Assembly: GCA_018267385.1 (NCBI GenBank)
Contig: JAFDYN010000003.1
Coordinates: 200,708 to 264,707 of the forward strand
Reading direction: 5' to 3'
Length of the DNA stretch: 64,000 nt
From: Bacteroidota bacterium
GTDB taxonomy: Bacteria > Bacteroidota > Bacteroidia > Chitinophagales > LD1
Made by a program: the position numbers and the translations under genes. Each line of letters starts with the position of its first letter. Within the stretch, counting starts at the first letter, position 1. Positions 43,808 to 52,540 of the stretch are shown here, one piece after another. The notes under the pieces were generated by a model. It was given only the letters and a program-made list of their open reading frames with translations. It was not told where the DNA came from and searched no databases.

Positions 43808-45052
43808 CTAATCTCTTTTTAGGATTTTGACTAATAAAAACGTGACGATAGCAGCGAGGACTGCCGCCCCGCCAGCCAGTGCAAAACTACCTACGATATA
43901 CTGTGTCAGGTTCTTCACGATAGCTGCCGCCAGCTGCTGGTCTTTGATATGGAAACTCATGATGACATGCGCCATCCATTTGTAGATAAAAGCGAGGATC
44001 GCGCTCTGCTGTATCATCTGCTCCGCGCTCTCGCCATGCAGGATCAGCTTGCCTGTCTCATAGCTGCCCCAGAGGATAAATGGGATCATGGGCGGGATAC
44101 TGATATTGGCAGTAATAATAGCGATGGCTTTATTGAGCCGGAAAATATATGCGACACCGATAGCCAGTATCAGCTGCAGGCCCCATATAGGGGCGATGCC
44201 AAAGAAGATGCCGACAAACACCGACATCGCTTTCACAAAAGCTGATTCCTCAGACTTGATGAGGTACTCTTGTATCAGGGTCTTGATGCTCCGGCCTAAT
44301 ATGTAGCGTACGAAGTCGCGCGGCTTGATCCAGACCAGTGCCCAGGTCACGAGCACCGTATTGAGCACACTGATGCGCGAGAAATCCTGAAACGGCCTGA
44401 AGTGCGTGATGCGCTCCTCTGCCGGTGGGTAGTAGACTTTTACGGGTACGGCCTTCACACCGATGCCAGCCCAGGCTGCCCGCACGATCACTTCTATCTC
44501 AAATTCATATTTGCGGGTAAAGAAGTGCATGCCTTCCAGTTTCCTGATAGGGTAGAGGCGGTAGCCGCTCTGCGTATCCGGCAGGTCTATGCCCGTCTCA
44601 AAGCGAAACCAGAAGTTGGAGAATTTATTGCCAAAGCTGCTCTTGCCCGGCACAGATGCCTGGTCCATATTGCGCGCACCGATGAAGATCGCATTACCGT
44701 CCTCCTGTAGCGCCCGGAGCATGGTAGGCAGGTCCTCTGCGTAGTGCTGCCCGTCAGAGTCTATCGTGATGGCGTAGTCATAGCCCTGTGAGCGGGCAAA
44801 TTCGAAGCCCTTTCGCAGTGCGTATCCCTTTCCTTGATTCTTTTCATAGCTGCATACTTTCACTTGAGGAAAGCCACTCAGGATCTCCAGTGTATTATCT
44901 GTAGAACCGTCATTGACTACGCATACATCATCAGAGTATTGTAGTACATCCGTCAGGACCTGTGCGAGCGTCTGGTGATTGTTATACGTAGGCACCAGCA
45001 CACAGCAGCGCAGCGATCTGAAGAGTGGTTTGTATGCAGCGCTATCGCTCAT
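43808..45052 (-). CDS. Glycosyltransferase family 2 fused to a DUF2062 membrane domain
   Basis: A 414-residue protein. Residues about 10-235 are a GT-A fold transferase: 'CCVLVPTYNNHQTLAQVL', 'VVNDGSTDNT', 'GYALRKGFEFAR', and metal-binding 'TIDSDGQHYAEDLP'. Residues about 265-410 carry DUF2062, with several transmembrane helices ('GIAPIWGLQLILAIGVAYIF', 'ITANISIPPMIPFILWGS'). Dolichol-phosphate-mannose-synthase-like enzymes with this tail act on membrane lipid acceptors. In aryl-polyene clusters a GT2 is thought to modify the lipid anchor. Its start overlaps the stop of the hotdog dehydratase gene by 4 bases. Confidence 0.9.
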   Translation of the reverse strand: MSDSAAYKPLFRSLRCCVLVPTYNNHQTLAQVLTDVLQYSDDVCVVNDGSTDNTLEILSGFPQVKVCSYEKNQGKGYALRKGFEFARSQGYDYAITIDSDGQHYAEDLPTMLRALQEDGNAIFIGARNMDQASVPGKSSFGNKFSNFWFRFETGIDLPDTQSGYRLYPIRKLEGMHFFTRKYEFEIEVIVRAAWAGIGVKAVPVKVYYPPAEERITHFRPFQDFSRISVLNTVLVTWALVWIKPRDFVRYILGRSIKTLIQEYLIKSEESAFVKAMSVFVGIFFGIAPIWGLQLILAIGVAYIFRLNKAIAIITANISIPPMIPFILWGSYETGKLILHGESAEQMIQQSAILAFIYKWMAHVIMSFHIKDQQLAAAIVKNLTQYIVGSFALAGGAAVLAAIVTFLLVKILKRD

Positions 45053-45426
45053 GAAGTGGTAAAGGCACCTTTGAATTTGAAAAACACAGTCTCTCCTTGC
45101 GAATATTGTGCCGATACCTGATACCCCACATCCTCTGCCACAGTATAGCTGATGCTGAGCTGCAGCGATGGGGTCTTGACAGGATCTACGAGAGAGAGAA
45201 ACTTGATAGAAGTGGCTGTGGCCAGCGCCAGGTCATGGCCGAGCGCCTGTGCCAGTACCTCGCCCAGCATCTGTGTCTGGCACACACCGGGTACTACCGG
45301 CATACCGGGAAAATGGCCCTGAAAGATAGCGTGCCCCTGATCAAAGGTGACCGTGGCCTCTACTTTCCCCTCAGTTTTAGCGAGGCTATCTATATGATAA
45401 AAATGATCTAACAGGATGGCGCTCAT
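45049..45426 (-). CDS. Hotdog-fold 3-hydroxyacyl-ACP dehydratase-like protein
   Basis: A 125-residue single hotdog protein of the FabZ/ApeI type. The catalytic His lies in 'QGHFPGMPVVPGV' (His38). The residue five places after the PGV proline, a Glu in FabZ, is Gln52 here ('VCQTQMLGE'). I recall the same Cys-x-x-Gln pattern in other Bacteroidota 3-hydroxyacyl-ACP dehydratases, so it may be a lineage variant rather than an inactive enzyme. It would dehydrate 3-hydroxyacyl-ACP intermediates during polyene elongation. It overlaps genes on both sides by 4 bases. Confidence 0.82.
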   Translation of the reverse strand: MSAILLDHFYHIDSLAKTEGKVEATVTFDQGHAIFQGHFPGMPVVPGVCQTQMLGEVLAQALGHDLALATATSIKFLSLVDPVKTPSLQLSISYTVAEDVGYQVSAQYSQGETVFFKFKGAFTTS

Positions 45427-46049
45427 AGCGTACTGATTTGGCGGAGAAAGATAGTCAATCTGATATTCTGGTGAGCGATATTTATGGTGCCCAGGCCACT
45501 GTCTCCATCATTACTAAAGTCAATAAGGAGGTTCTTCTTGCTATCCGTACCCGAGGCTATGCGCTGGAGTACTTTGCACTGTTTGTCCGTGGTGTAATAA
45601 TCGAATCCCCGGCTGCGCGGGAAGCGGAAGGTCATATTGCTGTCACTCTTGAGCTGGTCATGGGCACTATTCTCCGGCGGCGCCATGGCCAGGTAGCCGA
45701 GGTCGCGTGTGAGAGTTTTTACGATGATCTTTTTATTGAGGCTCGGGATGATGTATTTCACCGATGAGCTATGGGGCGTAAACTCGAGGTCAAAGAACTT
45801 GAATCCCGTCTCGGTCATAAACACGACCCGCTCCGTGGTATCATCTGTAGCCTTGAATACCATCAGGCCGCTCAGGTGCTTCTTGTAGAAATCTATCTGG
45901 GTAGTAAAACGCGCAGTGCCAACGGGTGTAGTGAATACTGCGGGACAGTTGGTGAATATATCCAGCGCTTTGGTGCCTTTGGCAACGTAGCAGCCCGGCA
46001 GCAGGAGGCTAATGAGCAACAGTGAACACAGCGTCCGGGATATCGCCAT
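45423..46049 (-). CDS. Pigment-operon lipoprotein, unknown function
   Basis: A 208-residue predicted lipoprotein with signal 'LCSLLLISLLLPGCYVAKG' and lipobox LPGC. The mature domain is beta-rich ('TQIDFYKKHLSGLMVFKATD', 'RVVFMTETGFKFFDLEF', 'KKIIVKTLTRDLGYLAM'), an arrangement seen in uncharacterised lipoproteins beside LolA-like genes. A role in moving the pigment-lipid across the periplasm is plausible but inferred. The ATG ending at 46049 is preferred; a longer reading from 46100 would bury the signal peptide and extend further into lolA. It overlaps the lolA 3' end by 41 bases. Confidence 0.72.
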   Translation of the reverse strand: MAISRTLCSLLLISLLLPGCYVAKGTKALDIFTNCPAVFTTPVGTARFTTQIDFYKKHLSGLMVFKATDDTTERVVFMTETGFKFFDLEFTPHSSSVKYIIPSLNKKIIVKTLTRDLGYLAMAPPENSAHDQLKSDSNMTFRFPRSRGFDYYTTDKQCKVLQRIASGTDSKKNLLIDFSNDGDSGLGTINIAHQNIRLTIFLRQISTL

Positions 46050-46641
46050 TGATCTTTTTATTGGAGAAAGTAATAACAGTATTATCGCCCGATAGTTCAT
46101 TCATCTGCATTTTATTGACAGAGTAGTCCGTCTTGTCGATAAAGATAATGATGTCACTGAAAAACTCTTTCAGCCCCTTGGCCAGCGGCTTCATATCCAT
46201 GCGGATCTGCGAAGCGCTCTCGTATATCTTCACCTGAAAGTTGCTGTTATTGAGCGCCGAGCCCTGCACACAGTCTACTATCAGGCCATTGACCTGCTGA
46301 AATATTTTGATCTTGTGCATATCCATTTGAGTGGTCTTTGCATCGTCTTTGATCGTCGCCTTGCCATTGCTCATGATGAGCAGGTATTTGAACGGGGAAG
46401 TATATTCCAGCCGCACCATATTGGGCTTTTTGAAATAGAATACTCCCTTTGATATCACCTTTTCTGCCAGCATACTGAGGTTCTTCTCCTGTGTGAAGTC
46501 ACTGCGGATAGACTTGGTAGCCTGCGATACTTCGGCAAAGCGCTTGCGTACTGCGGCTTCATCCTTCACCGGGGCGAAGGATTGGGCATAGGTGCCTGCA
46601 AAAGCAAAAGAGACTAAAAAGAGTAGGAGGCTATTTTTCAT
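46009..46641 (-). CDS. lolA: LolA-like outer-membrane lipoprotein carrier
   Basis: A 210-residue periplasmic protein with signal peptide residues 1-20 ('LLLFLVSFAFAGTYAQ'). The LolA fold is recognised from 'SIRSDFTQEKNLSMLAEKVI' followed by 'GVFYFKKPNMVRLEYTSPF' and 'YLLIMSNGKATIKDD'. Dedicated LolA paralogues occur in aryl-polyene clusters, where they probably ferry the hydrophobic product or its lipoprotein partner to the outer membrane. This copy is likely specialised rather than the housekeeping one. It overlaps the polysaccharide deacetylase 3' end by 11 bases. Confidence 0.87.
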   Translation of the reverse strand: MKNSLLLFLVSFAFAGTYAQSFAPVKDEAAVRKRFAEVSQATKSIRSDFTQEKNLSMLAEKVISKGVFYFKKPNMVRLEYTSPFKYLLIMSNGKATIKDDAKTTQMDMHKIKIFQQVNGLIVDCVQGSALNNSNFQVKIYESASQIRMDMKPLAKGLKEFFSDIIIFIDKTDYSVNKMQMNELSGDNTVITFSNKKINGDIPDAVFTVAH

Positions 46642-47401
46642 ACGCGTCTATATCCAATAAGCGGTCCAAAGGTACGATTTCCAGTCCTTTAGCCCGGGCA
46701 TTTTGGATAAATTGGGATAGGATAGCGGGCGTATGCAGGCCTGCTTCGTGAAATAAAACGATGTCTCCCGCAGATACACGGCTCACTTTGGCCAGGAGCT
46801 TTTGCGGATCTTTCACTACTGTGTCGTAGCTGCGCAGACTCCAGCCTATGCTGTACATGCCGGTCATGTATAAACCACGAGCCACCATAGGATCGGTCAC
46901 ACCAAATGGCGGACGGAATAGCCGCGGTGTTTTGCCTATGGCATGGCTGATCTGCTCATTGCATTGGCCTATCTCTGATGCAATGGCATTCGGCATCTGT
47001 ATGGGGAAAGAGTGAAGGTGATTAAAGCTGTGATTGCCTATCAGGTGGCCTTCCATGTTGGCTCTTGTCAGGATATTTTCGCGGCCAGCTATGTTTTGAC
47101 CGATGCAAAAGAAGGTAGCCGTAGCTTTCTCTTTTTGCAAAATGTCGAGTATAGCAGGTGTGTACTCATTGGGCCCGTCATCAAAGGTGATGGCGATCTG
47201 GGGTTTCTTGTTGCTTCCCTTATTGTAGGAGTGCAGGAAGTAGTTTAACCCGATGAAGTAAGAGCCTGCCGCCGATATACTCATATACAGCAGGACCAGC
47301 AGTGCATACCAGTACCAGGCGACAGGATGACTCAGGTGCAAAAAAAATAAGCACACGAGCGAAACGGCAAAAAGGACGTTGATCGCGGTGTGCTTATTCA
47401 A
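46631..47401 (-). CDS. Membrane-anchored polysaccharide deacetylase family protein
   Basis: A 256-residue NodB-homology protein with two N-terminal transmembrane helices (about 7-24 and 29-52). The metal and catalytic residues are present: Asp74-Asp75 in 'ITFDDGPNEYTP', His124 and His128 in 'GNHSFNHLHSF', the 'RLFRPPFGV' motif and the late 'DIVLFHEAG' His. Family members remove N- or O-acetyl groups from glycans. It is the first gene of the tightly overlapping pigment operon, 21 bases after the PepSY-like gene, but its substrate in that pathway is unknown. Confidence 0.87.
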   Translation of the reverse strand: MNKHTAINVLFAVSLVCLFFLHLSHPVAWYWYALLVLLYMSISAAGSYFIGLNYFLHSYNKGSNKKPQIAITFDDGPNEYTPAILDILQKEKATATFFCIGQNIAGRENILTRANMEGHLIGNHSFNHLHSFPIQMPNAIASEIGQCNEQISHAIGKTPRLFRPPFGVTDPMVARGLYMTGMYSIGWSLRSYDTVVKDPQKLLAKVSRVSAGDIVLFHEAGLHTPAILSQFIQNARAKGLEIVPLDRLLDIDAYEK

Positions 47402-47422
47402 GAGAATATCTTTAGAACAGGA

Positions 47423-47878
47423 TTACTGCTTCAATACGTTTTGAGTGATGTAGATGAACTTGCCATCCTTGTCAAACAGGAGCTGTGTACCATTCCCCAT
47501 CTTGGCATAAAAGCGCGATGGCAGGCCACGAGGGAAATCTATCCTGCCCGCTTCTGATACCACCTCGCCGGTGTAGTTGTCATGGATATAAGTAGCTGCT
47601 GCAGCAGGGAGGGCAGTGGCATTTACCTTTACGACAGTCTGTATATAGTTACCCTTCAGGTCTATATAGCCCGTGTGTTGCTGGCCGTTTGCTGTCCAGT
47701 TTGGCTGAAAGTAGCCCTGCTCTTCCGTCCAGCTTACGTTGCTCACATTAGGATTCGCACCCTGAAAGGATGTCACCACGTTCTGAGGTACTTTATTGGT
47801 AGCCAAGGCTGTTTGTTGCGCCATTGCATTAAAGCTCAGTGCGGCAGCTATAAATACAGGGATAAGTTTCTTAGTCAT
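47423..47878 (-). CDS. Secreted PepSY-like (beta-lactamase-inhibitor-like) protein
   Basis: A 151-residue exported protein with signal peptide 'FIAAALSFNAMAQ'. It contains two PepSY-like repeats: 'VVTSFQGANPNVSNVSWTEE' with 'FQPNWTANGQQHTGYIDLKG', and 'AAATYIHDNYTGEVVSEAGR' with 'RFYAKMGNGTQLLFDKDGKF'. This matches the PF11396-type secreted proteins common in Bacteroidota, whose function is not known. It precedes the pigment operon on the same strand and may be separate from it. Confidence 0.8.
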   Translation of the reverse strand: MTKKLIPVFIAAALSFNAMAQQTALATNKVPQNVVTSFQGANPNVSNVSWTEEQGYFQPNWTANGQQHTGYIDLKGNYIQTVVKVNATALPAAAATYIHDNYTGEVVSEAGRIDFPRGLPSRFYAKMGNGTQLLFDKDGKFIYITQNVLKQ

Positions 47879-47932
47879 GTCGTTTTAATGTTTACCCAAA
47901 TTTAAAGAGAAAATTCAAATAGTAGTACAAAA

Positions 47933-50227
47933 TCATTTCTCTACCAGTATCAGGTCTATACGACGCTCCTGGCGGTCAGCACGCTTCACTTTGACACGGG
48001 CCGGCAGGCCGATGTCATAGTGTTTGCCACTGCGGCGGGCGGTGAGGCGTATCACAGACTCGTCATAGACATAATCGTCGTTTGGCATATCGTCCAGTCC
48101 TACCATGCCTTCGCATTTATTCTCCGTCATCTCCACAAAGATGCCACGCGCCGTGACACCCGTGATGATACCGTCAAACTCCTCACCGATATGCTCCTCC
48201 AGAAATTCTACCTGCTTGTACTTGGTAGCCTCGCGCTCGGCCTCCATGGCCTTGCGCTCCATGATGGAGGAGTTGCGGCAGTAGCTCTCGAGCTCCTCCG
48301 GCGTGAGCTTGTGTGGTAGATTATTTAGCTCCTCATATACCAGCCGGTGTACCATCACATCCGGATAGCGGCGGATAGGAGAGGTGAAGTGTGTATAGTA
48401 GTCCATAGCCAGGCCGTAGTGGCCGAGGTTTTTGGTGGTGTACTCGGCCTTGGCCATCGTACGTACTGCCAGGGTCTCCAGTATATGCTGCTCGGGGCGG
48501 CCCTCTATCTTCTTCAGCATATTATTCAGCGTCTCAGATATCTGCTTCGGATCTTCAAAACGTATCTGGTAGCCAAAGCGTTTGGCTATCAGTGATAGCT
48601 GCATGAGTTTCTCCTCATTAGGCTTGTCATGCACACGGTAGACAAATGGATAAGGCGGCTTCTTCAGGCTCAGCTTGGAACCATATTTGGCTATGGTCTC
48701 ATTGCTCAGCAGCATATAGTCCTCTATCAGCAGGTGCGCATCTTTGCGGCTCTTGAGGTAGATGCCTATCGGCTTGCCGGCTATATCCAGTGTGAAGCGC
48801 ACTTCATCCTTTTCAAATGCTATCGCGCCGTTTTTGAAGCGCTTGGCACGGATGCTCTTAGCTATTTTGTCCAGTACCTGTATCTCCTGTACATAGTCGC
48901 CCTGTCCGGTCTCGATCACATCCTGCACTTCCTCATAGGTGAAGCGGCGGCGGGAGTGGATCACGGTCTTGGCGATAGTGGTATGAACGATATGATTCTT
49001 GTGGTCAAACTCAAAGATGGTAGAGAAGGTCAGCTTATCCTCATTTGGCCTCAGTGAGCAGAGGAAGTTTGACAGCCGCTCCGGCAGCATCGGGCAGACG
49101 CGGTCGGGCAGGTACACGGACGTAGCGCGGCGCTCGGCCTCCTTGTCCAGTTCACTACCTTCTTTGAGGTAATGCGATACGTCAGCTATGTGCACGCCGA
49201 TCTCATAGTTGCCATTCTCCAGCGTGCGGAAGGAGATCGCATCGTCAAAGTCCTTGGCATCTGCCGGGTCTATGGTAAAGGTGAGGATGTCACGATAGTC
49301 GAGGCGGTTCTCGATTTCTTTAGCAGGTATCTCATCAGGTATCTTATTGAGCTCGGCTACGGCATCCAGCGGAAACTCCGTGTGGAAGCCGCTTTGGATG
49401 AGGATCATCTTCATGTCCAGGTCGTTTTGCGCCTTTTCATTGATGATCTCCTCTATCTCGGCCATCGGGTGCTTGCCTTTCTCATTCCAGTAGAGGATAC
49501 GGGCTATGACGCGGTCGCCGTCCTGCGCCCCGTTAAACCGGTCCTCTGCTATCCAGAGTTTGCCGCGCAAGCTGCGCTCGTCAGGCACTACCATGCCAAA
49601 TCCCTCATGCAGCTCAAACACACCGGAGAAGCTCTCCTGTGCGCGCTTGATGATCTTGACTACTTGTCCTTCCGGCCTTTTGCCCGAGCCGCCCAGCATG
49701 CGTATCTGCACATGGTCGCCATTCAGTGCATGGTTCAGAAATTTTGGGGGGATGAATATATCCTTGGCCTCACGGGGAGCGCCGTCTACTATCAGGTAGC
49801 CGGCACCGGTCTTGGTCACATCTACGCGGCCGGTGACCATATCTCCCTTAGAGCCAGCTGAGAAACGCGCCTTGCGCTCTCCGGCAAACTCCGAGTCAAA
49901 CGGTGATCCCTCCAGGAATATCTTGCCCTTTTGGGCTACTTTGATCTTGCCGGCATTTTCCAGCCTGTTTAGTGAGGTCACGATCTGTTCATTTGTCAGC
50001 TTGCCCAGCAGGATGGGGAAGATGCTCTTTACATTGGCATTGCTGCCCAGTGATCTCACAGTATCGAGCACGAGGTCCTGCACACCACGCATAGGTTTGG
50101 CGTTGGTGCCGGCAGTTTTAGGTTTTGGTTTATAGCTTTTGGCTTTATTGAATGCAGCAGGGCTTTTATCCTTTTTTGTCTTAGGTATGAAATTGCTGCC
50201 GCTTTTGCCTTTAGATTTCTTTGGCAT
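47933..50227 (-). CDS. rnr: Ribonuclease R
   Basis: A 764-residue 3'-5' exoribonuclease that degrades structured RNA. The Lys/Pro-rich N-terminus (about 1-45) is followed by a winged-helix-like segment (about 47-110) and cold-shock OB domains (about 120-260). The RNB catalytic domain (about 300-640) carries the Mg-binding Asp residues in 'TIDPADAKDFDDAISF' and the 'HFTSPIRRYPDVMVHRL' motif. The S1 domain is near 670-750 ('GEEFDGIITGVTARGIFVEM'). All are intact. No clear partner genes are present. Confidence 0.96.
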   Translation of the reverse strand: MPKKSKGKSGSNFIPKTKKDKSPAAFNKAKSYKPKPKTAGTNAKPMRGVQDLVLDTVRSLGSNANVKSIFPILLGKLTNEQIVTSLNRLENAGKIKVAQKGKIFLEGSPFDSEFAGERKARFSAGSKGDMVTGRVDVTKTGAGYLIVDGAPREAKDIFIPPKFLNHALNGDHVQIRMLGGSGKRPEGQVVKIIKRAQESFSGVFELHEGFGMVVPDERSLRGKLWIAEDRFNGAQDGDRVIARILYWNEKGKHPMAEIEEIINEKAQNDLDMKMILIQSGFHTEFPLDAVAELNKIPDEIPAKEIENRLDYRDILTFTIDPADAKDFDDAISFRTLENGNYEIGVHIADVSHYLKEGSELDKEAERRATSVYLPDRVCPMLPERLSNFLCSLRPNEDKLTFSTIFEFDHKNHIVHTTIAKTVIHSRRRFTYEEVQDVIETGQGDYVQEIQVLDKIAKSIRAKRFKNGAIAFEKDEVRFTLDIAGKPIGIYLKSRKDAHLLIEDYMLLSNETIAKYGSKLSLKKPPYPFVYRVHDKPNEEKLMQLSLIAKRFGYQIRFEDPKQISETLNNMLKKIEGRPEQHILETLAVRTMAKAEYTTKNLGHYGLAMDYYTHFTSPIRRYPDVMVHRLVYEELNNLPHKLTPEELESYCRNSSIMERKAMEAEREATKYKQVEFLEEHIGEEFDGIITGVTARGIFVEMTENKCEGMVGLDDMPNDDYVYDESVIRLTARRSGKHYDIGLPARVKVKRADRQERRIDLILVEK

Positions 50228-50574
50228 TGTTGTTAGATATGAGACATGACTATTGAGATATGAGATGGCAATTGGTATGCCAGTGCTTCATTTGTCCCAG
50301 TACTATGTATTTGTTATGAATTAAAATTTTAATGTTCGGAATACGGATATGAAAAAGAGTACAAAACCGGGACAAATAGTCTCAAGTCTCTTATCTCACA
50401 TCTCATGTCTCGAACTAAGATATGTATCCTGACGGCGGGGATATTTTTTCTTGCCCACAATATGTGGAAGGTTCAATCAATGCAGAGAGGCGCTGCTTTG
50501 ATGCTGCAAAGATACTAATTATTTGATATTTCCAAATCTGACCTAGATAGTCTTATCATGGTGCTGCGCAACCA
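50228..50574. repeat. Gene-free spacer with word-like degenerate repeats
   Basis: The spacer between rnr and the DUF6263 gene has no ORF of note. It opens with 'GATATGAGACATGACTATTG' and, 150 bases on, contains the inversely oriented words CTCAAGTCTCTTATCTCACA and CATCTCATGTCTCG. Together these could pair loosely. The rest is AT-rich with no recognised element. Confidence 0.5.
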
Positions 50575-50602
50575 TAAAAAAGGGACGGCATTTAGCCATC
50601 CC
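50575..50602 (-). terminator. Rho-independent terminator of the DUF6263 gene
   Basis: On the - strand an 8-bp stem (GGGATGGC / GCCGTCCC, one mismatch; 50582-50602) is followed by at least six T residues (50576-50581). It lies 37 bases after the stop codon of the DUF6263 gene. Confidence 0.85.
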
Positions 50603-50638
50603 GATATTTTTGGGGTTTCAATCTTTGCAGTGGAGAAA

Positions 50639-51541
50639 CTATGGGCGGATCTTGCAGCGCATATCCATGCTGGACTTCATATTCATAGGCACTGCCATAT
50701 TCATGATCTCCATAGACCCGGTGATAGGCATATCTATGCTGCCGGCAGTAGGTAGCCCCGTCTTGATATCCATCTTGTAGTCTCCTGCAAAGGTTCCCTT
50801 CAGGTCGAGCTTGGCTGTCATGCCCTGTACCTCCATGCTGTCGTTTTTCATAGCGATATCAGCGGCCATACCTATCACGGCATTATTGCCCTTTACTTCT
50901 TTCAGCGTATAGGTACTCTTGATGTCTACCGGCACCACAGACTGTATCTGGTTGGTGTTATTCCAGGTCTCGCCCACTTTTACTGCATGGTCGGGGAAGT
51001 AGCCGTAGGCTGATGAGTAGTTTGATATGATCTTGTCTTCATCAAAGAATGTTTGCACTAGTTGTACTGCGTTGGGTGTGCTGCTGGCCATCATGTCTGT
51101 GAGTATCTCTTTGAGGCCGGTCACCTTAGATACTTTCCCCTTTGGGGAAACTGTCACGAGAAACTTCTTGCCGATGACCTTTGAGAAAGTACTACCGAGT
51201 GACTCAGCGATACTGTCCTTTTGCTTCTTGAGGTCAGAGTCATAAGTGATGGTGCTACCCATGGCGCTCACTTTCATAGCTATGTGCTCGTAGGTGCTTT
51301 CTATCACATAGTCGCCATTCGGTTCTACAGACTTAACCTCCTGTGTATAGCCAAAGTTGGCTGTCATGTCCATCTTGATCTGCTGGCCGGCTATGGCCTC
51401 ATCCATGGTCATATTCATGATCATGGACTGGTCGTATTTCAGCCCTTTTTTCAGGTCGAGCTTGAGGTCGTATGTTTGCGCGGTAGCGCAGAGTATGGCA
51501 CAGGCAGCTATGGCCGTGAGGATCGTACGGATAGTGGTCAT
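50639..51541 (-). CDS. Secreted DUF6263 family protein
   Basis: A 300-residue exported protein with signal peptide 'ILTAIAACAILCATAQ'. It is beta-rich with alternating Lys/Asp strands: 'YDLKLDLKKGLKYDQSMIMN', 'DYVIESTYEHIAMKVSA', 'LVTVSPKGKVSKVTGL', and a final 'GSMEIMNMAVPMNMKSSMDM'. The pattern agrees with the DUF6263 proteins of Bacteroidota, whose function is unknown. It follows pdhB by 15 bases on the same strand and ends at a clear terminator. Confidence 0.75.
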   Translation of the reverse strand: MTTIRTILTAIAACAILCATAQTYDLKLDLKKGLKYDQSMIMNMTMDEAIAGQQIKMDMTANFGYTQEVKSVEPNGDYVIESTYEHIAMKVSAMGSTITYDSDLKKQKDSIAESLGSTFSKVIGKKFLVTVSPKGKVSKVTGLKEILTDMMASSTPNAVQLVQTFFDEDKIISNYSSAYGYFPDHAVKVGETWNNTNQIQSVVPVDIKSTYTLKEVKGNNAVIGMAADIAMKNDSMEVQGMTAKLDLKGTFAGDYKMDIKTGLPTAGSIDMPITGSMEIMNMAVPMNMKSSMDMRCKIRP

Positions 51542-51556
51542 TATAGTTGTTTGTTA

Positions 51557-52540
51557 TCAGGCTTTGGTATAGGTCACGCTCTTGACGGCGTCCATGATCT
51601 TCTTCACAGACGGCATGTAGGCATCTACGAGATTTGGTGCATAGTGCATCACAGAGTCGGCACCGCACACACGGCGCACCGGTGCATCCAGATAGTCAAA
51701 CGCATAGCGCTGCACCTGGAATGCTACCTCCGATGCCACAGAGGTGAATGGCCAGGACTCATCTATCACTACGATACGGTTCGTCTTTTGCACGGAGCGG
51801 ATGATGGTCTCGATATCCAGCGGGCGGATAGTGCGCAGGTCTATGACCTCTGCCTCTATGCCGTCCTTGGCCAGCTCCTCTGCGGCAGCCAGCGTCACTT
51901 TCACCATCTTATTATAAGAGACGAGTGTTACATCTTTGCCCTCGCGCTTAATGTCAGCTTTGCCTATCGGGATGATGTACTCTTCCTCGGGCAGCTCGCA
52001 TGGATCACCATACATCTGCTCCGACTCAAAGAATATCACAGGGTCATTGTCGCGGATAGCTGATTTCAGCAGGCCTTTGGCGTCATAGCCGTTAGACGGA
52101 GAGATCACTTTCAGACCCGGCACAGATGCCATCATATTGGTGAGCATCTGGCTGTGCTGCGCGCCGAGCTGGCCTGCCGCACCCTGTGGCCCGCGAAATA
52201 CGATCGGATTGCCAAACTCACCGGCACTCATGGCCAGCATCTTGGCAGATCCATTGATGATCTGGTCCATGGCAAGGATGGCAAAATTCCATGTCATAAA
52301 CTCTACGATAGGGCGCACGCCATTCATAGCGGCACCCACAGCGATACCCGCAAAGCCAAGCTCTGCGATCGGTGTATCAATGACCCTCTTCGGGCCAAAC
52401 TCTGCCAGCATACCCTGGCTCACTTTATAGGCACCATCATATTCGGCTACTTCCTCGCCCAGCAGAAACACGGTCTCATCACGGCGCATCTCCTCGCTCA
52501 TCGCCTCACGCAGGGCATCACGGTATCTCAGTTTTCTCAT
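51557..52540 (-). CDS. pdhB: Pyruvate dehydrogenase E1 component, beta subunit
   Basis: A 327-residue transketolase-like beta subunit. It carries the thiamine-diphosphate-activating Glu in 'VFLLGEEVAEYDGAYKVS', the core 'DTPIAELGFAGIAVGAAMNG' with 'PIVEFMTWNFAI', and 'RGPQGAAGQLGAQHSQ', followed by the C-terminal domain 'VIDLRTIRPLDIETI' and 'VVIDESWPFTSVASEV'. With E1 alpha (not adjacent) it decarboxylates pyruvate to feed acetyl groups to E2. A small inverted repeat at 52576-52594 lies in its leader; I cannot assign it a role. Confidence 0.94.
   Translation of the reverse strand: MRKLRYRDALREAMSEEMRRDETVFLLGEEVAEYDGAYKVSQGMLAEFGPKRVIDTPIAELGFAGIAVGAAMNGVRPIVEFMTWNFAILAMDQIINGSAKMLAMSAGEFGNPIVFRGPQGAAGQLGAQHSQMLTNMMASVPGLKVISPSNGYDAKGLLKSAIRDNDPVIFFESEQMYGDPCELPEEEYIIPIGKADIKREGKDVTLVSYNKMVKVTLAAAEELAKDGIEAEVIDLRTIRPLDIETIIRSVQKTNRIVVIDESWPFTSVASEVAFQVQRYAFDYLDAPVRRVCGADSVMHYAPNLVDAYMPSVKKIMDAVKSVTYTKA

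Noticed and set aside
51221-52063. 280-codon open frame on the + strand
   Set aside because: It runs antisense through two real genes (DUF6263 and pdhB) and across their junction, so it cannot be independent of both.
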